64,000 nucleotides of DNA from JALOPX01 sp041309605 (lineage in GTDB: Bacteria; Krumholzibacteriota; Krumholzibacteriia; Krumholzibacteriales; Krumholzibacteriaceae). The translations under genes were made by a program, and so were the position numbers. Shown here piece by piece: positions 14,802 to 25,298 of this stretch. A model generated the notes under the pieces. That model did no database searches. It saw nothing but the letters and a program-made list of their open reading frames with translations, and was not told the DNA's origin. Positions within the stretch are counted from its first letter, which is position 1. Each line of letters begins with the position of its first letter. The stretch covers positions 8,064 to 72,063 of the forward strand of contig JBFYZH010000061.1 in NCBI GenBank assembly GCA_041309605.1, in the 5' to 3' direction.

Positions 14802-17066
14802 CTACAGCACCCACGCGTAACCGAACTTGACGAAGAACGTCCGGTCGGTCTGCGTGAGCTCCACTCCCTGGAATCCGAAGTAGTTGTCGGAATAACCCAG
14901 GTAGAGAACCGTCTGAGGATTGATCTTGTAGGAAAAGAGAAGCTGGCTGAACAGTTTTTTCGTCCGTGGATCGACCTCGTCAAGATACAGCCCCGCGTCG
15001 CGCTCGTAATATACATACTGCATGTTCGCCCTGACGAAGGTTCTCCCGTTGAACTGGTAGATCAGCCGCATATTGCCGATGTTCGCGGAATAGAGAAGGC
15101 CCTCCTCCACCTCCAGACGTTCCCAGGTATGATCGAAGTCCAGCGAAAGATGCCTTCCCAGCCTGTACTCGATCCCCGGGTTGAACGAAAGCACGGTCGC
15201 CTGGCGGGTGTTCGCGTAATCGATCAGATCTCCGAAGGTATGGTTGATGAAAAACTTCATAGCTGCGCCCGGACGCGCGCCGGCGGAAAGATGGTAGTGC
15301 CGGTAATTGAACCGCTCCTCCCCGTAGTCCACCTTCGCGTAAAAGTGAGTGACGAAATTCACCTCCGACTGCATGGGTCCCGAGTAATCGACCCACAGGT
15401 TGCCAAGTTCCACCAGTTGCCTGCCTTCCGGATCTTCATCCAGTTCGTAGGCGCCCCCGACATCGATGTGCGTAAACCATTTTCCCGCTTCGGCGTTCCA
15501 ATTCCTTTCCAGTCCCGTCTCGTAATGCCTGGCGCCGGTCTTGGGCACGAAACCGAGGTCGGCGCGGAACTTTTCGCCGTAGTCGTAGAAAAATGCGAAC
15601 GCCTCCAGCTTTTCGGTCTCGTGCATGTATATCACCTCGCCGGCGGCCCCGTCGAAACGCCCTGCCGGCTGTCCGAATCCCGCGACCGAGGAATCGGGAT
15701 AATCCGTCCGCGATCCGAGCAACTGGAATGTGATCCGGTCCGTTTTAGTCAGCTTAAGGTCTCCGTCGAATCCCGCGACGCGGTTAAAGTAATCCTTCCC
15801 CTCGCGGTCCGTCGCCAGGATCCCGATGTTGGAGGACTCGAATATGTCCCTCCTGTACCGCAGCACCGTGCCGGTGCTGCGTTCGCCGATGGAAGTCGAC
15901 GCGGATCCCTGATTTCCCGGGAAAAGCAGGTTCGTGATCTCGTCTCGGACGGTATAGTAACCGACGGCATTCGGGCCCTCCTTGCCGGTCAGCTTTATCC
16001 CCCATCTGGGATCGGCCAGCGTCCGGGAATAGGCCGCGTTTATATTCGTTCCGAACAGCTCGGATCCCTCCATGAAGAAGGGGCGCCGTTCGGGGTAATA
16101 GATGGCGAATGTGTTGTTGATATCGAGCTCCACCGCGTCCGATTCGACCTGTGAAAAATCGGGATTGACCGTTCCCTGCAGGGTAAGGTTCGGCGTGAAC
16201 CCCCACCTGACGGTCAGCCCCGGGTCGTACCGCCTGTCCCTCTCGCGGAACTTTCCCCCGGTGAAATTTTCCCGTTCCTCCGAATAGAGGGCCGAGAACG
16301 TCGGATCCAGCTCGATATTGCGCCCCGGCGTGGCTCCGGCGAACCCGCTTATCTCCTCGGCCTGGCAGAGATAGCAGTTGTTGCTGCGATCCCGCGGGAA
16401 AAGGCCGATCCGGTGTTCCGCGCTCCTCGGGTAATTGCGCACCGCGTCGAAATTCCAGACCTGCTCCCCGTCGGTGCGCTGGAACCTCATCGAACTGAAT
16501 GGCACGGCGATCTCCACGACGTAACCCCATTCGGTTATCCTTCCCGCGGATTCCCATATCGCGTCATAGCTGTCCGTCTCGCATTCCGCGCATTCAATCA
16601 GGTCGCCCTGAATCCCCAGCGGATTGACGAAAAACTCGAACATCCGCCGTTCGTCGTTGAACGAGTCGATCACGAGGGCCACCCAGTCGTCGTTGTACAT
16701 CGCGTCCCTGTCGCACAGTCTCGCCCTTATCTTCGAAGGATCCGGATCCCAGGCTCTGAATGCGGCGTAAAAGTGCGTTTCGCTGTACATCACCAGCACC
16801 TCGGTTTTGACCGGCGGCGGCGCGTTCTCTCCGGGCTGGACCTCGTATTCCAGGGCCATGCCGAGGGCCCGGTCCCAGCAGGGTTCGTCCAGCCGGCCGT
16901 CAACCGAAATCGCCTCCGCCACGATGGGAACGGAGTGCGGCGCGCCCGTGCCCTCGGCCGAAGCGGCGTCGGATGACGCACAGAAAGCTGTGAAAATCAG
17001 CGCCGGCTGCAATATCAGGGAAATCGAAAACAGGGTCGGAAGGCGAAAGGCGCGTGTTTTTCTCAC
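14802..17066 (-). CDS. DUF5916 beta-barrel protein with N-terminal CBM9-like domain
   Basis: 754 residues from a GTG (17066) with AGGA upstream. After the signal peptide comes a carbohydrate-binding family 9-like domain (IVAEAISVDGRLDEPCWDRA to about 240), then the DUF5916 region with typical motifs (NPDFSQVESDAVELDINNTF, YYPERRPFFMEGSELF). The C-terminus is a strand-rich barrel ending in aromatic FFVKFGYAWVL, as expected for an outer-membrane protein. The family is common in FCB bacteria and Gemmatimonadota. Its role is not established; binding of saccharides at the outer membrane is only suggested by the CBM9 fold. Transcribed alone, convergent with the histidine kinase. Confidence 0.88.
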   Translation of the reverse strand: MRKTRAFRLPTLFSISLILQPALIFTAFCASSDAASAEGTGAPHSVPIVAEAISVDGRLDEPCWDRALGMALEYEVQPGENAPPPVKTEVLVMYSETHFYAAFRAWDPDPSKIRARLCDRDAMYNDDWVALVIDSFNDERRMFEFFVNPLGIQGDLIECAECETDSYDAIWESAGRITEWGYVVEIAVPFSSMRFQRTDGEQVWNFDAVRNYPRSAEHRIGLFPRDRSNNCYLCQAEEISGFAGATPGRNIELDPTFSALYSEERENFTGGKFRERDRRYDPGLTVRWGFTPNLTLQGTVNPDFSQVESDAVELDINNTFAIYYPERRPFFMEGSELFGTNINAAYSRTLADPRWGIKLTGKEGPNAVGYYTVRDEITNLLFPGNQGSASTSIGERSTGTVLRYRRDIFESSNIGILATDREGKDYFNRVAGFDGDLKLTKTDRITFQLLGSRTDYPDSSVAGFGQPAGRFDGAAGEVIYMHETEKLEAFAFFYDYGEKFRADLGFVPKTGARHYETGLERNWNAEAGKWFTHIDVGGAYELDEDPEGRQLVELGNLWVDYSGPMQSEVNFVTHFYAKVDYGEERFNYRHYHLSAGARPGAAMKFFINHTFGDLIDYANTRQATVLSFNPGIEYRLGRHLSLDFDHTWERLEVEEGLLYSANIGNMRLIYQFNGRTFVRANMQYVYYERDAGLYLDEVDPRTKKLFSQLLFSYKINPQTVLYLGYSDNYFGFQGVELTQTDRTFFVKFGYAWVL

Positions 17067-17249
17067 TGGGACTTATCCTTTGTTTGTATTGATCCTAAGA
17101 TCCGGAAACGCGATCCATCCTGATACGAACCCGCGCTCCTTAAGTTCCGGCGAAAGTTCATAATATTTTGATAAATACCGGTTCCTGACCGGCCGATACT
17201 ACAGGAGACCGGCTACCGTCCGAAACATGTAATTTAACCGGAGTGGAAA

Positions 17250-19268
17250 ATGAAGGAAAGATTAATATTAACCTTCGCCCTGGCCCTGGTGATGCTTTTC
17301 CAGGCACGATCTTCCGCCGGGCAGGAAGGGTCGGAGGGCGTAAAAGCTGAATCGGAGGAGATCGATCTCTACGAGCTTCTCGGTAACATGGAAGTCGAGG
17401 CGGTTTCGAAATTCATCCAGCTGCGCCGCGACGCGTCGGCAAACGTCACCGTCATAACGCACGAGGAGATCGAGGAGCTCGGGTATCGGACGATCGGCGA
17501 GGTCCTGGCCGGAATCACGGGATTTCACATCGACTATGACAGGAATTATCAGTATATCGGCTCCAGGGGGCTGGCCTTTGTCGGCGATTATAATTCCAGG
17601 ATCGTTATCCTGATCAACGGCCACAGCATGAAAAAAGCCATCGATCTTTCCACTCCGATCGGAACCGATTTCGGGCTGGACCTCGAGAATATCCAGTCCG
17701 TCGAGGTGGTCAAGGGGCCGGCGTCCATCATGCACGGCTCGAGCTCCATCTTCGCCGTTGTCAACATCAAGACCTTCACCGGAGAAAGCTCTTCCACGGA
17801 CATGGTGCAGGCTGAATACGGAAGCTTCGACCATCTAAAGGGGTCCTTCCGGACGCGGCATGTTCTTCCTCACGGAATCGGAATGACGTTGAGTCTTTCG
17901 GCCATGGACCGCGAAGGGGACGACCTCTATTATCCAGAATACGACGACCCTCTGACGAACGACGGAATGGCCGCCGGCATGGACGGCGAAGGATACCGGC
18001 GGATCTATTCGACCATTTCACGGAAAAACCTGTTTTTTCATGCCCTCTGGAATTCCAGGGAGAAATCCATACCCACCGGGTCCTATGAGACGATATTCAA
18101 CGATCCCGACAACAGCTCGACGGACAGGCAGTCGTTTATCGAACTGAAATACAAGATGGAAATTCATCCGGGACACGATATAAGGGCCCGGGTATTTCAT
18201 GACACCAATTATTACACCGGCCGCTACGATTACGATGAAGAGGGCTCCGAGGTCGAATCGAGGGATTACTATGACGCCAAAAGCTACGGTGGTGAAGCGT
18301 CGTACTTCGCCGGCCTGTTGAAGGGAAACCTGTTCGGCACCGGCCTTGAATTCCAGCGCAATTACAGGGTCCGCCAGTGGGGATGGTACGGCGGGCCGGA
18401 GGATCTTTATGTCGACGAAAATCCGACCTACGACAACTGGGCCGTCTGGCTCAACGATAACCACGCGATCAGCAGCGCCATTTCGGTAGAGGCCGGAATC
18501 AGGTACGATTCATACAGCACCTTCGGAAGCGCCACGAGCTACAGGGGAGCCCTGATCCTGAACCCGCTGCCCGCCACTTCGGTCAAGCTCATCACGGGAA
18601 GAGGGTTCAGAGCGCCGAGCCCGTACGAGATGTATTATACCGACGAATCGACCATGGCTCCCAACCGCGAACTCGAAGCCGAACAGATATCGACCTTCGA
18701 GGCGATAGTCGAGCAGGGGGTCGGGGAGAGGATTCTCCTGACCCTTGCGGCATACCGGCACAAAATGGAAGATGCCATAGTCGAGACCTCCATAACAAGT
18801 CCATACGACGAGACCGACAATGTGACGCAATTCAACAATCTTGAGGAATTCGCCGCCCACGGAATCGAGATCGGCGCCGATTTCGTCCTGCCCGGAAACA
18901 CGAGGTTGAAAGGCGCATACGCCTGGCAGGACGCCGGCGAACACGTACCCGAATTGATGGTGAATTCGCCCGCGAACCTGGCGACGGCGTCCGTCAGAAT
19001 ACCCGTATTCCGCGGCCGCGGCGTCATGGCCGCCGAAACAAGATTTGTGGGCGGGCGCAGGACATTGGCCGGAACGATGACGGATGAATATTCCGTCACG
19101 AACGCAACCTTCACCCTTCGCGACATCGCCGGCCGTCTCGACCTGTTTTTCAGCGTCTATAATCTGTTCGACGAGGAGTATTTCTCGGTCGTACACGCGA
19201 ATCATATACAGGATGTAATAGCACAGGACGGCACGACCCTCAGGTTGAAGGCGGAATTGAGGTTCTGA
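17250..19268 (+). CDS. TonB-dependent outer-membrane receptor (BtuB/FepA-like)
   Basis: 672 residues. ACCGGAGTGGAAA precedes the ATG, and a signal peptide ends near SSAGQ. The plug domain (about 55-170) shows NVTVITHEEIEELGYRTIGE, GSRGLAFVGDY, RIVILINGHSM and VEVVKGPASIMHG. The 22-strand barrel carries the FRAPSPYEMYY signature and ends LFDEEYFSV…LRLKAELRF with a terminal Phe. Such receptors import scarce ligands using TonB-transmitted energy; a complete TonB2-type operon is at 25299-30473. The substrate is not evident and no cobalamin or Fur site was recognised. It is followed 3 bp later by a YfiR-like gene, a pairing seen with sensory systems as well as uptake. Confidence 0.9.
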   Translation: MKERLILTFALALVMLFQARSSAGQEGSEGVKAESEEIDLYELLGNMEVEAVSKFIQLRRDASANVTVITHEEIEELGYRTIGEVLAGITGFHIDYDRNYQYIGSRGLAFVGDYNSRIVILINGHSMKKAIDLSTPIGTDFGLDLENIQSVEVVKGPASIMHGSSSIFAVVNIKTFTGESSSTDMVQAEYGSFDHLKGSFRTRHVLPHGIGMTLSLSAMDREGDDLYYPEYDDPLTNDGMAAGMDGEGYRRIYSTISRKNLFFHALWNSREKSIPTGSYETIFNDPDNSSTDRQSFIELKYKMEIHPGHDIRARVFHDTNYYTGRYDYDEEGSEVESRDYYDAKSYGGEASYFAGLLKGNLFGTGLEFQRNYRVRQWGWYGGPEDLYVDENPTYDNWAVWLNDNHAISSAISVEAGIRYDSYSTFGSATSYRGALILNPLPATSVKLITGRGFRAPSPYEMYYTDESTMAPNRELEAEQISTFEAIVEQGVGERILLTLAAYRHKMEDAIVETSITSPYDETDNVTQFNNLEEFAAHGIEIGADFVLPGNTRLKGAYAWQDAGEHVPELMVNSPANLATASVRIPVFRGRGVMAAETRFVGGRRTLAGTMTDEYSVTNATFTLRDIAGRLDLFFSVYNLFDEEYFSVVHANHIQDVIAQDGTTLRLKAELRF

Positions 19269-19271
19269 TCG

Positions 19272-19862
19272 ATGGGCATGACTAGAACAACCAGAAAGCT
19301 GTCGATACTTGCCGCCGCGCTTTTCACCATTTCCGTCCCGCTGCAGGCTCAGGATAATGCCATGCCGTCCCCCGAATCCCAGTTACTTCTTTTCTTCAAG
19401 GTCCTCACTTATGACAGGAATATCCTGGAGACGGCGCGAGGCGACCTGATGAACATCGGCGTTCTTCTTCCTCCGGAAGGGGACGATTCGGACTGGGCGA
19501 AGGCATCCACAAAACTGGATTCTATCGCGGTTAACCACACGTTCAGGGGAAAACATGTCAGGCTGAACTTCCACAGGTACGACGGCCCCGGGGCTGTTCA
19601 ATCATGGCTGTCTTCGCATTCGTTCTCGGCGATCGTTTATGCGATCCCCGTCGACAGGATCGACGGAAAAATTCTTTCCCGGATAGAATCGATGAAAATC
19701 CGTTCATGCGCCTCGCAGCACGAAAAACTGGCAAAAGGGGCGCTGATCACGCTTTACTTCGAAACCACAAAACCCGAGATCGTCATAAACCTTGGGATCT
19801 CTAAAAAGATGCAATGCGATTTCAGTTCCAACCTTCTTAAGATCGCCCGATTGATTGAATGA
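19272..19862 (+). CDS. YfiR-family (DUF4154-like) periplasmic protein
   Basis: 196 residues. The signal peptide MTRTTRKLSILAAALFTISVPLQAQ suggests either ATG at 19272 or 19281; GAGG upstream fits both. The central pattern (LLFFKVLTYDRN … IGVLLPP … VNLGISKK … FSSNLLKIARLIE) resembles YfiR proteins, which in Pseudomonas inhibit the diguanylate cyclase YfiN from the periplasm. Unlike typical loci, no GGDEF, HAMP or kinase gene follows; the next gene is ettA after 216 bp. It starts 3 bp after the TonB-dependent receptor gene and is probably cotranscribed with it. Family assignment is by end motif and length, moderately sure. Confidence 0.65.
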   Translation: MGMTRTTRKLSILAAALFTISVPLQAQDNAMPSPESQLLLFFKVLTYDRNILETARGDLMNIGVLLPPEGDDSDWAKASTKLDSIAVNHTFRGKHVRLNFHRYDGPGAVQSWLSSHSFSAIVYAIPVDRIDGKILSRIESMKIRSCASQHEKLAKGALITLYFETTKPEIVINLGISKKMQCDFSSNLLKIARLIE

Positions 19863-20078
19863 CCGGGCCTTCCCCCCGCGCGAATGCCCGCCACCGGGCC
19901 CGGCATGCTCCTCCCCCCTTTTTTGCGCACGCCGCCTTCCCACCCCGCGAATTCCGCCCCGCATCGAATATCCGACTTTTCGTTTTTCTCGAATTGCGGA
20001 AAGCCGGGAAAAGCGGTATCATTCGGCTCGCGTAAAAACCGTGACTGTTTTCCGGCAATTATTTAATGGAGTTGAACA

Positions 20079-21764
<1,686 letters not shown>

Positions 21765-21822
21765 TATCGGCGGTCGCCGGCCGCCCTGTCGAAAACAAAG
21801 CGGTCAACGATCCTCGATGGCT

Positions 21823-23325
21823 CTACGATTTAGTCTCGTCCAATTCTTTCAGTTCGGCAAGTTGTTTCGGGTAGCTTCTCGCGGCGATGTCATGCCAGAG
21901 TTCCGCGCCCTTTATCCCGCAGCGTTCCGGCACGAAGACCGGATCGAGCCTCATCCTCTTCTGCGACTCGTAATCCCTCAATGTCGCGATCCCTGGCTTT
22001 GTCAGAAGCAGGATGACGATCACGTTGAACCAGGCCATCGCCCCAACCCCGGCGGAACCGAAATTCCAGACCACGTCGGCAGACATGATCGTGCTGATGA
22101 ACACCATGAATACTATTACGACCCTCGATACGGTCAGTGTCGCCTTGTAGCCCCTCCCGCCGCTGTTGTTCCTGAAGAGGTACCCCACGTTGGAATCGGT
22201 GTAGAAGGCGTATGCGAGAACCGTCGTGAAGGTGAAAAAAAACAGGGCGGCCGCGACGAAGCCCCCGCCGAAGCCCGGGATAAACGAATTCACCGCGGCC
22301 TGGGTGAAATTGCCGCTCACCGTGCCCGGCAGATTTTCCACGATGAATCCGCCCGATGGATCGGCGGTATTGAACGCGTCAGTCGTGAGTATCATTATCG
22401 CCGTCGCCGAGCAGACGAACAGCGTGTCGACGTAAACGGAGAAGGCCTGTACCAGGCCCTGCTTGGCCGGGTGCGACACCTCGGCCGCGCCTGCAGCCTG
22501 CGCCCCCGTGCCCTGGCCGGCCTCGTTGGAAAAGATCCCTCTCTTTACGCCCCAGCTTACCGCCAGGCCGAATATCGCCCCGTATACCGCGTTCATGTCG
22601 AACGCGCAGCTGAATATCAGGCCGAAGACGTACGGTATCCTGCCCGCGTTGACGAACAGGATGACCAGCGAAAGAAGTATGTACCCGATCGCCATGAACG
22701 GCACGATCATCCCGGCAGCCCTCGCGATCCTCCTGCCCCCTCCGAATATGATGAAGGCGACAAGGCCCGCGTAAAGAACCGCCATGTAAATGGGCATTAT
22801 CCCGAAAGCGCCTTTCGCGGCGACGGCGAAGGAGTTCGACTGGATGCCGGGAAGAAGGATGCCGCAGGATACGAGCGTAAGGACGGCGAAGGCGGCTCCA
22901 AGTTTCCGGCTGCCGAGACCCTTCTCGATGTAGTATGCGGGACCTCCGCGATACTCGCCGTGTATGTCCTCTTTCCAGACCTGCGCGAGAGCCGATTCTA
23001 TATAGGCCGATCCCGCCCCGAGAAAGGCGATCGCCCACATCCAGAAAACGGCGCCGGGGCCGCCGAAGAATATCGCGCTCGCGACACCGGTGATGTTTCC
23101 CGTGCCGACGCGCCCGCCGAGCGCCATGGCGAACCCCTGGAAGGACGAAACGCCCTGTTCGGAGCTTTTACCCCTGAAGAGCTGCCCCACCATGTCCCTT
23201 ATAAGGCGAATCTGCGGGAATCTCATCAGTATGGAAAAATAGATGCCTGCGCTGAGGCAGAGGTAGACCATGATCTTTCCCCAGAAAAAGCCGTCCACCT
23301 TTGCCGACACATTCAACAGGTCCAT
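21823..23325 (-). CDS. AGCS-family sodium/alanine (glycine) symporter
   Basis: 500 residues, about 10-11 membrane helices. Family signatures: FPQIRLIRDMV, GRVGTGNITGVASAIFFGGPGAVFWMW (read here as two adjoining motifs) and GIFSNEAGQGTGAQAAGAAE. AGCS carriers import alanine or glycine with Na+ or H+. The gene stands between ettA (convergent) and a terminator, so it is probably a single transcript. The start is the ATG at 23325 (MDLLNVSAKVDGFFWGK), with AAGGAAGC upstream. Confidence 0.93.
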   Translation of the reverse strand: MDLLNVSAKVDGFFWGKIMVYLCLSAGIYFSILMRFPQIRLIRDMVGQLFRGKSSEQGVSSFQGFAMALGGRVGTGNITGVASAIFFGGPGAVFWMWAIAFLGAGSAYIESALAQVWKEDIHGEYRGGPAYYIEKGLGSRKLGAAFAVLTLVSCGILLPGIQSNSFAVAAKGAFGIMPIYMAVLYAGLVAFIIFGGGRRIARAAGMIVPFMAIGYILLSLVILFVNAGRIPYVFGLIFSCAFDMNAVYGAIFGLAVSWGVKRGIFSNEAGQGTGAQAAGAAEVSHPAKQGLVQAFSVYVDTLFVCSATAIMILTTDAFNTADPSGGFIVENLPGTVSGNFTQAAVNSFIPGFGGGFVAAALFFFTFTTVLAYAFYTDSNVGYLFRNNSGGRGYKATLTVSRVVIVFMVFISTIMSADVVWNFGSAGVGAMAWFNVIVILLLTKPGIATLRDYESQKRMRLDPVFVPERCGIKGAELWHDIAARSYPKQLAELKELDETKS

Positions 23326-23346
23326 ACGTTCGCTTCCTTAAAACGA

Positions 23347-23379
23347 CTTGGGAACCCCCTTCCGCAGGGGGTTCCCAAG
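23347..23379 (-). terminator. Terminator of the CsgG-OmpA gene
   Basis: Perfect 14-bp arms (23347-23360 and 23366-23379, CTTGGGAACCCCCT) around a 5-nt loop. On the minus strand they are followed by TCGTTTT. It lies 26 bp after the stop of the CsgG-OmpA gene and before the AGCS gene. Confidence 0.85.
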
Positions 23380-23404
23380 CACTTCCAAAATCGACGCGGT
23401 CGTT

Positions 23405-25180
23405 CTATAATTTCACGAGTTCTACGCGGCGGTTGTTCGCCTTGCCCTCCGGCGTCGCATTGGAGTCGATCGGTTTGTCCTCGCCGAAACCCTTCGTCTG
23501 CAGGCGCGAGACGTCGATCTGATACTGATCGACAAGGTACGCCTTGACCGACGAAGACCTGCGGTCGCTCAATCCCTGGTTGTAGGCCGTTTCGCCGTCA
23601 CCGTCCGTATGCCCTTCGATCGACAACCTCAGGTTCGGATCGTCCGACATCAGCTTTCCTATTTCGGCCAGGGTCTTGTACGATTCGGCCTTGATAACGT
23701 CCGAGTCGTGGTCGAAAAGTATCCCGTGCGTGACGATCTTTCCCGTTTCGTCGAGCTGTTCGCGCATCGACTTGCCGCCTTCGGCCACGCGGAAGGTCCC
23801 GAGAAGCTGCGGGTTCCCCTGTTCCTCCCACGAGTCGCAGTAGATCTGCAGATTCCTCGGTTCGAAATACTCGATCTCGGGGATATTGGCGACCCTTTCA
23901 TGATCGATGAAACACTTCATCGTCGTTTTGGTCGCCATAATCCGCATCGTGTGAAACCCCTTGCCCAGCCTGTTCTCGAACGATTTCGAGGAAAGCTCCT
24001 TGTCGAACACTGAAACGCTCGCGCTGGAAAGGTCCGCCAGGGCGAACTGGCCGATCTTTTCGTCGTCCTTGCCGAGAATGTATATATAATAGTCGTTTCC
24101 GTGTATGTCCGCTCCGTTGCTGTAAATCTCGAGCTCGACCGTGAATTTCGGCGGAAGAGTGTTTTTCATTTTTGGAGCTATCATACCCTTGCTCGTGCAG
24201 AGAATGACGTTCTTTTCGCCCTTCGAAGCCACCTCGAAGACTCCCTCGACCAGGGACCATTTCGACGGAAACTCGCCCTGTTCCTCTCCCGACAGGTCGT
24301 CATAGAAGATCACCTTGTCTCCCGGGATGAAATCGTACTTCGTGTACAGTTTCATGTCCTGGGCCCTGACAGCCCCGCCGGACGAGCCGCCGGAAGCCTC
24401 CGCGTCACCTCCGCCCCCGCCGGAACCGGATTTGCCCGAAGAGGCGCCGTACTCCTTCGAATATTCCCCTTTTCCCTTGTAACGGTAGTATTCGTCCGGC
24501 ATGTCCTTGCTTATCTTTTCGACGGCCTTGGCGAGAACCTCGCGGACCGCCTTCTCCATCGGCTGGTTGGAGAACACCCCCAGCGCTCCGCCCATCGCGA
24601 CGTCCTCGACGAAACCGCCCCCTTCCATATCGGTCGCCCAGCTTGTCGACTGTCCCTCGAGGGACATCGCCTTGATTATCCGGCGCGTCCGGATATCGAT
24701 TATCTTGAGATCGATAAGGATCTTCGCCGTCTTTGTCTCGAGGCCGGCCTTTCCGAAAGCCTTTTTCTTGATGGCTCCGAACGCTCCGCCGCCTCCGGAA
24801 GCCTCCGGCTCGAACCCCGTGACCGCGCCGGTGATCAGAACGTCGGCCCCCTCCATCACTCCCTTGTCGGCTCCGCGCCCCTCCTCGACGTATTCCGATT
24901 CGCCGAGCTCGATTTCATCGACGAGCTCCTCGACCTCCTCCTGGCTGGCGAGGACGATGAACTTTTCGCAGTTTGCAAGAGCGGTCGACAGCATTTCGCC
25001 TATCGCCGCGGCCATCTCGTAATCGCAGTCGTCCGCCTTAGTCTTGATGGTGCCCACAGTGATGCGGGCTTTGTTCCCCTGGTAGGTGACCTTGTCGGTC
25101 ATCCCGTCCGCGACCGCCGCGGCCAGGATGACCAGCGCGATCATAAGAACCGCATTGGCCTTCGGAAAAGTCAGTTTCAT
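23405..25180 (-). CDS. CsgG-like / OmpA fusion lipoprotein-type envelope protein
   Basis: 591 residues. A signal peptide (residues 1-25) is followed by a CsgG-like domain (about 35-230: ITVGTIKTKADDCDYEMAAA, LITGAVTGFEP, LIDLKIIDIRTRRIIKAMSL), then a Gly/Ser-rich low-complexity linker (about 240-270), a concanavalin/LamG-like beta domain (about 285-460, KVIFYDDLSGEEQGEFPSKW) and a C-terminal OmpA peptidoglycan-binding domain (LSIEGHTDGDGETAYNQGLS, NNRRVELVKL). No lipobox Cys is evident. The OmpA end tethers the protein to peptidoglycan; the CsgG-like part resembles secretion/assembly lipoproteins. Related proteins with the FYDDxSGE…FPSKW plus OmpA layout are common in FCB bacteria. Single gene with its own terminator. 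Confidence 0.87.
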   Translation of the reverse strand: MKLTFPKANAVLMIALVILAAAVADGMTDKVTYQGNKARITVGTIKTKADDCDYEMAAAIGEMLSTALANCEKFIVLASQEEVEELVDEIELGESEYVEEGRGADKGVMEGADVLITGAVTGFEPEASGGGGAFGAIKKKAFGKAGLETKTAKILIDLKIIDIRTRRIIKAMSLEGQSTSWATDMEGGGFVEDVAMGGALGVFSNQPMEKAVREVLAKAVEKISKDMPDEYYRYKGKGEYSKEYGASSGKSGSGGGGGDAEASGGSSGGAVRAQDMKLYTKYDFIPGDKVIFYDDLSGEEQGEFPSKWSLVEGVFEVASKGEKNVILCTSKGMIAPKMKNTLPPKFTVELEIYSNGADIHGNDYYIYILGKDDEKIGQFALADLSSASVSVFDKELSSKSFENRLGKGFHTMRIMATKTTMKCFIDHERVANIPEIEYFEPRNLQIYCDSWEEQGNPQLLGTFRVAEGGKSMREQLDETGKIVTHGILFDHDSDVIKAESYKTLAEIGKLMSDDPNLRLSIEGHTDGDGETAYNQGLSDRRSSSVKAYLVDQYQIDVSRLQTKGFGEDKPIDSNATPEGKANNRRVELVKL

Positions 25181-25298
25181 CTTTGAACCCTCCTTATTCC
25201 CAGTGAAATGAATTGTTTAAATAGAGAGCCGTTGACGGGTGAAACTATAGAAATTGAAGGGGACGGGTGTCAATACAATTGTGGAGAGCAAGTTCGCA

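Noticed and set aside
21817..23547. 576-codon open frame on the plus strand
   Set aside because: Antisense shadow of the AGCS symporter gene; His/Arg/Pro-rich low-complexity translation and no ribosome site or domain.
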